Positions 17,744-27,437 of a stretch of DNA of 64,000 nt are shown piece after piece. The position numbers and the translations under genes were made by a program. Position 1 is the stretch's first letter. Each line of letters begins with the position of its first letter. Source of the stretch: Lachnospiraceae bacterium. GTDB lineage: Bacteria; Bacillota; Clostridia; Lachnospirales; Lachnospiraceae. The stretch spans positions 97,847 through 161,846 of the forward strand of contig JAFZQH010000029.1 of the NCBI GenBank assembly GCA_017550165.1, read 5' to 3'. The notes under the pieces were generated by a model. It saw nothing but the letters and a program-made list of their open reading frames with translations. It was not told the DNA's origin and searched no databases.

Positions 17744-20104
17744 CTAGAATACCCGGATGTCCGTCAGGGCCACCTGGTCGCCGGTGAGGGCGGCGTATAC
17801 TGCCTCGGGCTTGTCCGTAACGGTTATGGTGTCTTCGATGTTAACCCCCAGGTTCTCCGTAGTCAACAATATTTTACCACTTTTCTTCCTGAAACGTATC
17901 TCACATTCAATACCTTTTTTGCAGGTTTCCTTCCAGGAGTTCCAGCCCGGGAAGGTCTCATCCCTTTTCATCTTAAATGAATTCTCTGCGCCTTCGCTGC
18001 CCTCTTCTATCTCTCCGTTAAGCTTGATAAGGGCATATTCCCGGTAACCCTCTCCGCCGACTGTCCCATCGCCGGAATAGAAAATGACTACGTAGGGACA
18101 GTGCCATACCAGGTCCGCCGAGGGCAGTGAGACCGCATGAAACCTGATACGGGTCCGTTCTCCGATCCTGACGCCTTCCGTAGCCCCGGAACGGGTTCGG
18201 TCTATCTGAATGTTCCTGATATCGGACTCTATGTGGTCGATGTAGCTGATCTCTTCGGCTATCCTGGGGATGTCACCGAGAGCAAATGATTCTCCCGTGG
18301 GCTCTACAGTGATATCGGCCAGTTCACAGTGCTCCCCTGTAAGGGCTATGCAGACTCCCGTTGATCCTCCCGGAAGGGCCACAATAACTGTCTTTGCGTA
18401 ATCGGGCCCCGTCATGGTCATCTTCACATGATCCCCGTAACGGCCCGACGTGATCTCATAGACAGCCCCCTCCCTATCACCCCGGGACGGTACTTCAAGG
18501 GGCGTTTCCTTCATATTCCTTGCAGCAGTTATGATGCTGTGTTCATCAAACCAGACCTCTCCATACTCGACATATCGGTAGGCCTCTATGGATTTGGGGT
18601 TCTCGTGCACTCTCCGGTCGTAGGAATCAAAGAGGATAACAGCCGGTCCCGTAAATCCGTGATCGTCATGCTTGCATAACTCTGCCTCAAAACGTATCTT
18701 CTTGATCTCCTCCTCCACGGGAATTCCCGCAGAGATGCTGCTCCTGTACTCTTCACAGGACAGGCTCTTTTCCAGTTCGGCTATTACCCTTTGGCTGGTC
18801 TCTCCTTCAGAGTCAATGATCTTCACCATGATATCGGCAAACTCAGGATCAAAGGTCTCACCGGCCCCTTTGACAAATGCTTCCCTTGCCACATACACCG
18901 GCCGGGCCTCACGATATCTCTTCCTTGTGGTCATGGTAACATACGCATCCGCCACGGCCACGATCCTGGCGATCTCAGGGATCTCCTCCCCCTTAAGGCC
19001 TTCGGGATAGCCCGAGCCGTCATACCTCTCATGGCTGTAATGGGCTCCCTGACGGAGATAGGGATACTCACTTATACTTGACAATATCTCATCACCGATC
19101 AGGGGCTTCTTTCTCATGGCATCATAATCCCATTTGTCCGGATCGGCCTCATTTTTGATAACCTTGTCGGGAACACCGATCATTCCCACATCATGAAGGA
19201 GGGCTGCATAGTAGGCCTTCTGGCATTCATCCTCGTCCTTGCCTGCCATCTCCGCTATCTTTTTGGCATATTCGGCTATCCGAACGGAATTGCCCTTAGT
19301 AAAGTCATCTTTTTTCTCAACCGCGGATACAAAAGCAGTGGCCGTCTGGTCAAAGAGCCGGCGCATCCTCTCACGCTCGCCTATCATGTTCTGTATCTCA
19401 ATCTCATGGGCATGCAGGACTTCATTATTGATGTCCATGTAGGTAAATATGTAAAGGGATACAGACACCAGCACCATAGCCATATTCACTATGGACAGTC
19501 CGTAGGAGAATATCTGAACTATCCCGCAAAGAATGGGCACAAAAATGTAGAGCATGAGGGAGATAAATATCAACCTGCTGAACACCCGGCGATACTGCCA
19601 GATGACTATGAACTGTATAAGGGGGCAAATGAGGGGTATGGCATAAGCTATAAGAAATCCCGGTCCCCTGTGGTAGACGTTGTTCTCGTCAAAATAATAG
19701 AATAGATTGGTATATGATGAGACACATACCAGGAACATTCCCACAACGGATATCAGGCTGACTGCCTTCAACCTCAGGGGCAGTTTGGTCATCTCCCCCT
19801 CGTTATTCAGCCAGTCCATCAGATAAAGGTTAAAGGCAAAGACTATCCCGGAGGTCAGGAAGAATACCATGAAATTGGATAACCTCACCATAAAATGTCC
19901 CGTATCACTTATGTCTCCGGAATAAATGTAAGCCAGCCTGTCGAAAAAGAGCAGAAACGTAGCCACAAGCTCCATATTTATCAGGATCCACTTCCTCCGG
20001 GCGGGGAGGAATTTGGTGATAAGAAGGAGCACTGCCATGATAAGGCAGATGGCGCACAGAGCCAGCATGATATTCAGTTGATGGGCCCTGATCAGTTCAA
20101 ACAT
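17744..20104 (-). CDS. Membrane HD-GYP-like protein with degenerate active site and duplicated beta-rich tail
   Basis: 786 residues. Residues 1-225 form a multi-span membrane sensor starting MFELIRAHQLNIMLAL and containing YYFDENNVYHRG. The same sensor begins the kinase at 56488-58389. Residues 255-440 are an HD-GYP domain with LLHDVGMIGVPD (about 303) and HERYDGSGYP (about 365). However, the histidine expected after TG is Asn (TKGNS), that in K-x-H is Lys (MRKKPLIG), and the first of the HH pair is Ser (YSHER); VAD is retained. Three expected metal ligands are therefore lost, and c-di-GMP hydrolysis is doubtful. Residues 440-786 are two beta-rich units ending in similar lines, ALTGEHCELADITV and ALTGDQVALTDIRV, reminiscent of lectin-like sandwiches but predicted cytosolic. 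It lies between two tandem-receiver genes with gaps of 3 and 17 nt. Confidence 0.85.
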   Translation of the reverse strand: MFELIRAHQLNIMLALCAICLIMAVLLLITKFLPARRKWILINMELVATFLLFFDRLAYIYSGDISDTGHFMVRLSNFMVFFLTSGIVFAFNLYLMDWLNNEGEMTKLPLRLKAVSLISVVGMFLVCVSSYTNLFYYFDENNVYHRGPGFLIAYAIPLICPLIQFIVIWQYRRVFSRLIFISLMLYIFVPILCGIVQIFSYGLSIVNMAMVLVSVSLYIFTYMDINNEVLHAHEIEIQNMIGERERMRRLFDQTATAFVSAVEKKDDFTKGNSVRIAEYAKKIAEMAGKDEDECQKAYYAALLHDVGMIGVPDKVIKNEADPDKWDYDAMRKKPLIGDEILSSISEYPYLRQGAHYSHERYDGSGYPEGLKGEEIPEIARIVAVADAYVTMTTRKRYREARPVYVAREAFVKGAGETFDPEFADIMVKIIDSEGETSQRVIAELEKSLSCEEYRSSISAGIPVEEEIKKIRFEAELCKHDDHGFTGPAVILFDSYDRRVHENPKSIEAYRYVEYGEVWFDEHSIITAARNMKETPLEVPSRGDREGAVYEITSGRYGDHVKMTMTGPDYAKTVIVALPGGSTGVCIALTGEHCELADITVEPTGESFALGDIPRIAEEISYIDHIESDIRNIQIDRTRSGATEGVRIGERTRIRFHAVSLPSADLVWHCPYVVIFYSGDGTVGGEGYREYALIKLNGEIEEGSEGAENSFKMKRDETFPGWNSWKETCKKGIECEIRFRKKSGKILLTTENLGVNIEDTITVTDKPEAVYAALTGDQVALTDIRVF

Positions 20105-20107
20105 TAA

Positions 20108-20878
20108 CTATTCTCCCGGTTTCTTGTGTAAAATAAAATACTCCTGCAGCTTCTCAAGTAATTCCTGCTTGGTTATGTTCTTAAGGAAGTAACCCTCCGG
20201 CCGAAGGGCTACCACCTGCATTACGCTTTCCTTGTCCCCTTTTCCCGTAAGAAACATTACGGGGATGTCCTTTGTATCCGGCTCGGATCTTAACATCTCA
20301 AGGACACGGGGTCCGCTGGTTACAGGCATCTCATGATCTAAGAGGATCAGGTCTGCCTTGTTCTTTCCCAGCCATTTGATAGCCTGCATTCCAGAGTTGG
20401 CCATGGCCACCTTATAGGTGCCTTTAAGCCATTCCCTGACCAGTCCCAGAAACTGCGGATCGTCGTCCACCACCAGAATGGTCTTCTTGAACTCTCCCGA
20501 TTCCACCTTCCGGAAATATTCAACGATGGTAGAGGCATACACCGCATTGTCCACCGGCCTTGAAAATGTCTTGTAGAGAAGGTCCCCGGGAATATTCTTG
20601 ACGACATTATCAATATCACCCTGCTCCCCTATGATGATCATCTGGGCATTCTTCTCATCCAGAGTATCCGTTAAAAAATGCAGGACCTCGCTGTCCGGAA
20701 TATCGTTCTCATCCATAAAGAAGGTAACCAGAGGAACCGTTCCTATCTTCGCATTGATAGCGTTAACGTTACAGGGGACATACTCGCACGTTACCCCTGC
20801 GTCATTAACCTTTTTTATCAATACCCGGGCGATAAATGTTTCCTTTTCTGCGATAAAGATCATTCTTTCATCCGCCAT
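20108..20878 (-). CDS. Tandem-receiver response regulator without output domain (copy 2)
   Basis: 256 residues with the same plan as the 16950-17726 product: a degenerate N-terminal receiver-like half (MIFIAEKETFIARVLIKKV) and a full C-terminal receiver with LVVDDDPQF, LILLDHEMPVTSGP, VMFLTGKGD and FLKNIT. The acceptor aspartate is present only in the second half. It is 3 nt upstream of the HD-GYP-like gene and 20 nt downstream of the propeller kinase. The likely phosphate source is that kinase or its histidine phosphotransfer domain, which is inference from order. Confidence 0.85.
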   Translation of the reverse strand: MADERMIFIAEKETFIARVLIKKVNDAGVTCEYVPCNVNAINAKIGTVPLVTFFMDENDIPDSEVLHFLTDTLDEKNAQMIIIGEQGDIDNVVKNIPGDLLYKTFSRPVDNAVYASTIVEYFRKVESGEFKKTILVVDDDPQFLGLVREWLKGTYKVAMANSGMQAIKWLGKNKADLILLDHEMPVTSGPRVLEMLRSEPDTKDIPVMFLTGKGDKESVMQVVALRPEGYFLKNITKQELLEKLQEYFILHKKPGE

Positions 20879-20898
20879 TTCTTATCTCCTTTCAACGA

Positions 20899-23800
20899 CT
20901 ATCCGCTAATCAGGGCTTCCATTCCATCCCAGTCAAAGAGCTTTAAGAGCTTCTTCAACTCAGTAACCTTCTTAGCGTCCTCTTCGGGCAATTTATATTC
21001 AGATAACTGATCTAAGATCATTTCCACGGAATCATAATCCATCTGCGGCACAACATCCTTCAAGGCCTCATAAGCACCCATGAGTTCATCCTCGGGGATG
21101 TCCTCCTTGCCCTCATCCGAAGCTGATTCTTCCAGGCGGGAAAGCTTATCCTTAAATGACCTGTAGTCCGCCAGGAATTCGTCGGCATGGGCATCGATAA
21201 ATTCCCGGTCTCCCGCGTTGCCGGCGTTCTCCAGCTTCTGGGCAAGTTCCGAAAGGGCCTTGGCGCCTATTATCCTTGCGGAGGTCTTCAGGGCGTGGAC
21301 CTTGATGGTGTAAAGCCTGATGTTATCAGTGTCATATGCTTCCTCAACTACCTTTGCATTGCCGTCGATGGTCTCATAGAACATCTGCAGCGAGAATATG
21401 TAGTTGGATATTCCTCCTGAGCTTTCGATACCGTCGTCTACGGATATCTCCGGGATCTCTCTTACCCAGTTCATTTCCTCCGGCAGCTCCGTTAAGTCTT
21501 CCACCGCATCTGCCTGTTCCGGCTTGAACATCATTTCCTCCGGGATATGGAGCATAATGGTCTTCTCCAGGGTAAGGGTATCAACGGGCTTTGACAGATA
21601 ACCGTTAAAGCCTCTCTCTTTGTAGAAGTCTTCTCCGGCAGATGCATTGGCGGTCAGGGCGTAGACCGGCAGATCCGGCTCAAACTCACGGATCTTGGCC
21701 ACTGTCTCCAATCCGTCCATACCGGGCATCATGTGGTCAAGGAGGACAACGTGGAACTTGTTGTTGCGAACCAGCTCCAGGCATTCCTCTCCACTCTCGG
21801 CGGTGGTGACGAAGACCTTGGTCCCCTTAAGGAGCCCCCTCATAACGTTTAAGTTCATGGGGTTATCGTCAACCACCAGAACATCGGCGTCAGGAGCTAT
21901 AAACTGCGGGATGTAGGGTCCCTTGTTGGAATCATCATGCTCGATGAAGACTCCCATGGGAGCAGGGTCGATGATCTTCTGATCCACGGTAAGGATGAAC
22001 TCCGATCCTTCACCGTAGACGCTTTCAACCTTAAGCTCTCCGCCCATCATCTGGGCAAATCTCCTGGAGATGTCCAGCCCCAGGCCGGTTCCCTGAATAG
22101 CTGAATTCTTCTCCTCGTCAAGCCTCTCATAGGCCGTAAAGAGCTTATCCATGTCTTCTTCCTTGATACCCATTCCGGTATCCTTAACGGAGAAGAGGAG
22201 CTTGGCGGTATCATTATCTCTCTCGGTCATGGAAACATAAAGGGCAAATCCGCCGATACTGGTGTATTTAACGGCATTGGTCAAGAGGTTTAAGACCACC
22301 TGCTTGATCTTACCCACATCTCCGTAGAGACGCTGCGGAAGGATCTCATCTATTATAACATCAAATGTTAATTCTTTCTGGGTACTTCTGACCCTTATCA
22401 TGGCAACGATGGAGCGGAGCATTTCCGCCACATCATATTCCTGCTCCACAAGATGCATCTTGCCCGATTCGATCTTGGACATGTCAAGCAGGTCATTGAT
22501 GAGGCCCAGCAGGGACTCCGACGCATTTTTAATGTCAAAGGCATAGTTCATCATGGACATGAAGTAGCCCTTGGGCACGCCGGTGGCATCTTCTCTTAAT
22601 ATCATCTCATCCATACCCATTATGGTGTTGATAGGGGTACGGATCTCGTGGGATATATTTGCAAGGAATTTGGTCTTGGCTTCGTTGGACCTCTCAGCCT
22701 CTTCCTTGGCCATTCGGATCTCTTCGTACTGCCTGTGGATGACCGTGGATTTTAAGAAGCGCCATACGGCAAATGCTACTACTGCAGCCAGCAACAGGAT
22801 CAGCAGGATCCTGACTATTGGAAGTTCCAGTATCTTGGGCTTTTTCACCAGGGAAAATGCCTTGTCCGACAAGACATCGGTTCCGTTGCTTCCCAGGACC
22901 TGAATATGAAGGGTATAATCCCCGTAGCGGAGCCCTGTATATTCAAGAGTGGTCAGCTTGTCCTTATATACGGTAACTCCGGTATCCTCACTGCCCTCCA
23001 GAAAGACCCGGATCATGGGATTGGAGTTGGTATAGTCCATAACTGCCGGAGTGATCTTGATCCTTCCTTCGGAATCCGGGATATTATATACTCCCTTCTC
23101 GTCGGGATATATCCTCTCATCATCGCAATAGAGGGATGTCAGGGAGGTCTTTAATCCCGTGCTGTCGTCAAAGAACCTGTTGATATTAACCCCCATTACT
23201 CCCTGGCGGCCGGCTATATAGAGGTAGCCCCTCTCTCCCTCCGCACTGAAGGAATTACCCGTTACAGGATAAGGCAGCGCCCCTGTTACGGTAAACAGCT
23301 TGAAATCCTTAACCGAATCAGCCAGTAGTTCATCTGCCTTGACCAAATAGACTCCGTAGGAAGACAGGATACATATATTGTCTCCGGAGCCATAATAAAT
23401 ATCGTAGTTGTTATTGTAGGGGAAGGATCTTACTTCCGTAATGGTCCCGTTCTTTAAATACTGCAGGGAGTTGGATGTGATGATCCAGTATAGGCCTCGG
23501 CCCTTATCCTCCTTGATACGCATGACAACATCACTTGTAAGGCCTTCATCCCTTCCCAGCCTGGTTACGGAAAAGCCACCTATCTCATATATTCCGTCAC
23601 CATCGGTTCCCACATAGATCTTCCCGTTGGGGCCTTCCTCTATGGTCAGGATGGTGGTGTTCTTCATTCCCTCTTCCTTGCCTATTATCCTGTAAATCTC
23701 TCCATCCCGGATAATGACCACACCGCTGTTAGTTCCCACCACTATGCTGCCGTCCGAGAACCGGGATATGCATCTGATCTCATTATCAGGCATTCCCTCC

Positions 23801-25134
23801 GACGTGGTATATGTCTTCATCTTACCGTCGGGGCTTAGGCATACAAGCCCTTTTCCTTCGGTATATACTCCCACCCAGACATTGCCGGCGGAATCTTCCG
23901 TGATGGCACGGACCCTGCCGGTGCCCACATAGGCTGTGAGTTCATTTTCAATGGGGTTACGGGTGGCATCCAGGATAAAGAGGCCGTTATCCGTTCCTAT
24001 GTAGAGATCTTCTCCGTGTTTGCAGACGCTGTTGACGGCCTTTCCCGCCACAGGTGTCTTCCCGGTCAGGTCCATAAATGAGTTGGTCACGATCTTCATT
24101 ACGCCCTGCTTGGATGAGGCTACCCAAATATTGCCCTGGTAATCAGAGGTCATCATTTCAATGGCACTATTAACGGGCAGGTCGCTGACTTCATAGAAAT
24201 TATCAAACTGGTCCAGGTATCCGATCTTGAAGGTTGATGATACCCAGATCCTGTCACAGGCATAGTTTATCCAGTGTATGGTATCCAGCGGCGCCACGGA
24301 TATCTTCTTCAAATGATCCGCGCTTTCTCCGAAATCACCGTAATATATACTGTCTCCCGTGTCACAGATATACAGCTTACCGGGCTTTTTGGGGTCTGCA
24401 AGGATAGTGGATATCTTCTCCATTCCCAAGTCTTTGCTGGAGTATACCCCGGTTATCTCCCCGTCCTCTATGGAAAAGATCAATCCGTTGGAGGTCTGGC
24501 CATAGATCACTCCTGACACGTCAGTCTCCATTTTAAGGACCCTTTCCTTGTCAAGCCGCTCATCTGACAGGACCTCCATCCGGCCCTCCGGGTCTACGCA
24601 TGCAATTCCTGCTGTGGTTCCTATATATATGGTGCCCTTCTTATCCTCGGCGAAGATACGTATGGATGAAGCAGGCAGGCCGTCCCTGTAGGTATAATGG
24701 GTCCTCTTGTCTCCTTCAAGCATAACCACACCGTTATCATTGGTCCCTACCCATATCCTGCCCTTGCTGTCTTCAAAGAAGGCCCGGGCGCTGGTCAGTC
24801 CCTCTGATGAATCCAGGCGTTCAAATGTGGTGCCGTCATACCTTATAACACCACTGTATCCGCCTATCCATATGTATCCGTCACTTGACTCCATAAGGAA
24901 CATGGCATCGGAAGTGGGCAGACCGTTGGAGGCATCGTAAACACGGGTACTGTACCCCACGTTACCCAACTGTCCGGTTACTGCGTATCCGCCGCCTACC
25001 TTGGACACATTTTCCGTTTCCTGTTCTGAACTATCAGGCGCTGCCTGCACCTTAACGGGGCCTCCGGCTAAAATGCCGGCCGCCAGGCACAGGGACATTA
25101 TAAATGCTGCAGCCCTTCTTCTTACGATAGTCAT
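20899..25134 (-). CDS. Hybrid two-component sensor with extracellular beta-propeller, HisKA, HATPase, receiver and Hpt
   Basis: 1411 residues. A signal segment is followed by a periplasm-side two-component propeller (about 50-690) with repeated units such as DGYIWIGGYSGVIRYDG and KGRIWVGTNDNGVVML, then a Y_Y_Y-type domain (about 700-765) and one membrane span (768-788). The cytosolic part has HisKA with SHEIRTPIN (His near 831), an HATPase with NLLTNAVKYT and DTGMGI, a receiver with VVLLDHMMPGMDG, and an Hpt domain with the phospho-histidine in IKVHALKTSARIIGA (about 1280). The last 60 residues (MDYDSVEMILDQL to LFDWDGMEAL) recur at the end of the kinase at 41941-44796. Such propeller kinases usually sense polysaccharide fragments in gut bacteria; the ligand here is unknown. 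It probably feeds the two tandem-receiver proteins downstream. Confidence 0.92.
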   Translation of the reverse strand: MTIVRRRAAAFIMSLCLAAGILAGGPVKVQAAPDSSEQETENVSKVGGGYAVTGQLGNVGYSTRVYDASNGLPTSDAMFLMESSDGYIWIGGYSGVIRYDGTTFERLDSSEGLTSARAFFEDSKGRIWVGTNDNGVVMLEGDKRTHYTYRDGLPASSIRIFAEDKKGTIYIGTTAGIACVDPEGRMEVLSDERLDKERVLKMETDVSGVIYGQTSNGLIFSIEDGEITGVYSSKDLGMEKISTILADPKKPGKLYICDTGDSIYYGDFGESADHLKKISVAPLDTIHWINYACDRIWVSSTFKIGYLDQFDNFYEVSDLPVNSAIEMMTSDYQGNIWVASSKQGVMKIVTNSFMDLTGKTPVAGKAVNSVCKHGEDLYIGTDNGLFILDATRNPIENELTAYVGTGRVRAITEDSAGNVWVGVYTEGKGLVCLSPDGKMKTYTTSEGMPDNEIRCISRFSDGSIVVGTNSGVVIIRDGEIYRIIGKEEGMKNTTILTIEEGPNGKIYVGTDGDGIYEIGGFSVTRLGRDEGLTSDVVMRIKEDKGRGLYWIITSNSLQYLKNGTITEVRSFPYNNNYDIYYGSGDNICILSSYGVYLVKADELLADSVKDFKLFTVTGALPYPVTGNSFSAEGERGYLYIAGRQGVMGVNINRFFDDSTGLKTSLTSLYCDDERIYPDEKGVYNIPDSEGRIKITPAVMDYTNSNPMIRVFLEGSEDTGVTVYKDKLTTLEYTGLRYGDYTLHIQVLGSNGTDVLSDKAFSLVKKPKILELPIVRILLILLLAAVVAFAVWRFLKSTVIHRQYEEIRMAKEEAERSNEAKTKFLANISHEIRTPINTIMGMDEMILREDATGVPKGYFMSMMNYAFDIKNASESLLGLINDLLDMSKIESGKMHLVEQEYDVAEMLRSIVAMIRVRSTQKELTFDVIIDEILPQRLYGDVGKIKQVVLNLLTNAVKYTSIGGFALYVSMTERDNDTAKLLFSVKDTGMGIKEEDMDKLFTAYERLDEEKNSAIQGTGLGLDISRRFAQMMGGELKVESVYGEGSEFILTVDQKIIDPAPMGVFIEHDDSNKGPYIPQFIAPDADVLVVDDNPMNLNVMRGLLKGTKVFVTTAESGEECLELVRNNKFHVVLLDHMMPGMDGLETVAKIREFEPDLPVYALTANASAGEDFYKERGFNGYLSKPVDTLTLEKTIMLHIPEEMMFKPEQADAVEDLTELPEEMNWVREIPEISVDDGIESSGGISNYIFSLQMFYETIDGNAKVVEEAYDTDNIRLYTIKVHALKTSARIIGAKALSELAQKLENAGNAGDREFIDAHADEFLADYRSFKDKLSRLEESASDEGKEDIPEDELMGAYEALKDVVPQMDYDSVEMILDQLSEYKLPEEDAKKVTELKKLLKLFDWDGMEALISG

Positions 25135-25152
25135 TCTTTGGATCTTCCTCCA

Positions 25153-27288
25153 TCAAACGTCTCGACTGTATTTCTTAAGGATTACCTTGGCCTCTGATAC
25201 AGATCCCAGGAATACCTCCACACACTTGGGATCAAACTGGGTCCCGGAGCCTTCCTCTATTATCTTCAGCGCTTCTTCTACGGGGATGGCCGCTTTATAC
25301 ACACGGGGTGATGTCAGGGCATCAAATACATCCGCAACTGCCATTATCCTTGCCGATAACGGGATCACTTCCCCATGGAGGGCCTCCGGGTAGCCCCTGC
25401 CGTCCCATCTCTCGTGGTGGTAGGCTGCCATATTTCTGGCTTCCTTCAGGTACATTCCGCCCTGGACTGTATTAATGGCCTTTTCTATGATCTGCTTTCC
25501 GGCAGTAGTATGAGTCTTCATGATCTCATACTCTTCATCCGTAAGCTTTCTCGCCTGATTAAGGATCCCGTCCGGGATACTGATCTTGCCTATGTCGTGA
25601 AGGGGTGCCGAACGTACGATATCAGAAATGAATCTGGGAGTAACCTTCCCTGCATAATACCCCTTTTCCCTAAGCCCCTCCGCTATGATCTTAACGTAGG
25701 CAGCCGTCTTTTGTACGTGGGCGCCCGTATCGGAATCACGGCTTTCCACCAGATCCGCCATTGTAATGATAAGGCCATCCTGCATGGTGGCAGTGGCCTC
25801 TGAGAGATGGCGTATATTTCTCATCTGCTCTGCCTGTTTAAGGGTCATGGTGCATATGGCGGAATAGAGCTTCTCTACTTCATCTCCTGTACGGATATCA
25901 AGCTTCCGTATCATCTTTACATTTGAGTCAAGCTGACCCTGGTCGTCACCGGCTGCGGCGAATCTGTCGACGAATCTCACCATTCCGGCGATGGGCCGTA
26001 CCATGTAGGTCTCGGTTATCCATAATTCAAATGCCACTATAAGGATCAGTACTCCTGCAAGAATAAGTACGGTCTTTATTACAAACTCCCATACGAAATC
26101 CATCAGGTCTTCCACCGATACGTCAGCTATTACGTATGCTGCCGCGACCCCTGTCTGGTTTCTGACCGGATAGGCTACCGTGATAAGGTGCCCCCAGCCG
26201 TCAGAGGTCTCTATGGGCTCTGCGGCAGTACCTGCATCCACGGCCTCCAGATATTCATCAAATCCTTCTGCAAACTCAATCTCTTCTCCGGGTTGGTAAG
26301 GTTCGGGATCTCCTTCTTCGCCTTCCACATCAAATACCGCCCGGTATAACCCGTTCCGGTGCTGAACCACATAGAGGTAGGCCACCTTGTTTGCATTGGC
26401 GTATATCCTTGTGATTTTCTCCCGGGTCTCGGTATATCCCGGAGTGTTCTCCCCCTCATTTATATACGTGTCGATCCGCTCCGCATCTATAAATGTGGAG
26501 GCCAGCTGGGCCGACCCTAGAGCCGTCCGCACTCTGGAATTCTTCTCATAATCAAAATACATCCTGACACTGACCCAGCCTACAAATACGGCGAGGATCA
26601 TAGAGGATGCTATCATGATCCCTGTAGTCCTGACACGGATGGAATGATGTGGTTTATCCCCGGTTAAATCCTTCTTCGGCTGCAGGAGGTAAATAGAGGA
26701 ATGAACCCACTTCCTGTCAGTCACTTTCTCTTTTAAGCTCTTGGGAATAATACGAAGTAAGAGCATAGCCAGGACACAGGCCACTGCCTTATCGCCGATG
26801 TTCATAAATATACTGGTGATGATAACCGATGCGAAATAGGGCAGCCCTGTTGCCATACCAAAGGATCTGGCCACCTCATTTACCACGGCCTGAGAGGAAT
26901 CTCCGGAGATGGCCATTTCAATAAGTGAACTAAATACGCCGGCCATTACTGCGATAACCAGTACATAGGCGATCACGCCTTTTAAAGTCTTATATGCTCT
27001 TTTTCTTATAAATCGTGCTGTATATATTGCGATCAGTGCATTGACTGAAGAATAATAGATGGCGTTAGCATAGAAAATGGTGCTTATGAGGTTGGAGGCC
27101 ACGGCCACAAAGATCCCGTAGAAGGGCCCCAAAAACATGGTCACAGCTATGGTGCCCACGGTATCCAGATATAAGGGGTTCCCCAATATGCCCATGACGG
27201 AATAAAAGGCGATATTGAACACCACGCCTGCAAGAACGATCCCAAGCCGTATTATCCTTTTCCCGGCAGCCTTTTCAGAACCCTTCAC
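25153..27288 (-). CDS. Membrane HD-GYP phosphodiesterase with ECF/MASE-like membrane domain
   Basis: I place the start at GTG 27288, which has GGGGGAG 7 nt upstream and lies downstream of a good promoter; the open frame extends further to a TTG without such a site. The 711-residue product has five or six membrane spans in residues 15-200 that resemble ECF substrate-component folds, an extracellular sensor (about 240-395), another span, a HAMP-like linker (YMVRPIAGMVRFVDRF), and a full HD-GYP domain: TGAHV, LHDIGKISIPD (about 561), MKTHTTAG, YHHERWDGRGYP (about 633), and VADVFDAL. All expected metal ligands are present, so it should hydrolyse cyclic di-GMP. It heads the long signalling run. 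Confidence 0.9.
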   Translation of the reverse strand: MKGSEKAAGKRIIRLGIVLAGVVFNIAFYSVMGILGNPLYLDTVGTIAVTMFLGPFYGIFVAVASNLISTIFYANAIYYSSVNALIAIYTARFIRKRAYKTLKGVIAYVLVIAVMAGVFSSLIEMAISGDSSQAVVNEVARSFGMATGLPYFASVIITSIFMNIGDKAVACVLAMLLLRIIPKSLKEKVTDRKWVHSSIYLLQPKKDLTGDKPHHSIRVRTTGIMIASSMILAVFVGWVSVRMYFDYEKNSRVRTALGSAQLASTFIDAERIDTYINEGENTPGYTETREKITRIYANANKVAYLYVVQHRNGLYRAVFDVEGEEGDPEPYQPGEEIEFAEGFDEYLEAVDAGTAAEPIETSDGWGHLITVAYPVRNQTGVAAAYVIADVSVEDLMDFVWEFVIKTVLILAGVLILIVAFELWITETYMVRPIAGMVRFVDRFAAAGDDQGQLDSNVKMIRKLDIRTGDEVEKLYSAICTMTLKQAEQMRNIRHLSEATATMQDGLIITMADLVESRDSDTGAHVQKTAAYVKIIAEGLREKGYYAGKVTPRFISDIVRSAPLHDIGKISIPDGILNQARKLTDEEYEIMKTHTTAGKQIIEKAINTVQGGMYLKEARNMAAYHHERWDGRGYPEALHGEVIPLSARIMAVADVFDALTSPRVYKAAIPVEEALKIIEEGSGTQFDPKCVEVFLGSVSEAKVILKKYSRDV

Positions 27289-27325
27289 GAATATTCTCCC
27301 CCAGATTTCATTGCTCGACTTCCTT

Positions 27326-27354
27326 ATTATACACCCCTTGCGCGGGAAGGGCAA
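27326..27354 (-). promoter_or_regulatory. Promoter of the HD-GYP / hybrid-kinase signalling run
   Basis: On the minus strand TTGCCC (27349-27354) is 17 bp from TATAAT (27326-27331). The -35 touches the right-hand palindrome at 27353-27437, whose insertion may have supplied part of this promoter. Confidence 0.65.
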
Positions 27355-27437
27355 GACAGGGCATGACAGGGGGACGGTCCTTTTGTCACACTCTTTTCGT
27401 GTGACAAAAGGACCGTCCCCTTGTCATGCCCTGTCTT
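27353..27437. repeat. Long palindrome of the GACAGGGGACGG family
   Basis: Two 39-nt arms (27353-27391 and 27399-27437) pair with one mismatch around a 7-nt loop. Outer ends are AAGACAGGG and CCCTGTCTT; each arm contains GGGGACGGTCC. Its edge coincides with the TAA stop of the CotH gene (27436-27438). It resembles REP-like non-autonomous elements mobilised by Y1 (RAYT) transposases; that link is inference. It would also act as a terminator or attenuator. Confidence 0.8.

Noticed and set aside
14838..27288. c-di-GMP riboswitch upstream of the surface-protein genes
   Set aside because: Gaps in the run are 3-21 nt, too short for an aptamer, and I could not see a GEMM consensus in the longer leaders elsewhere in the window.
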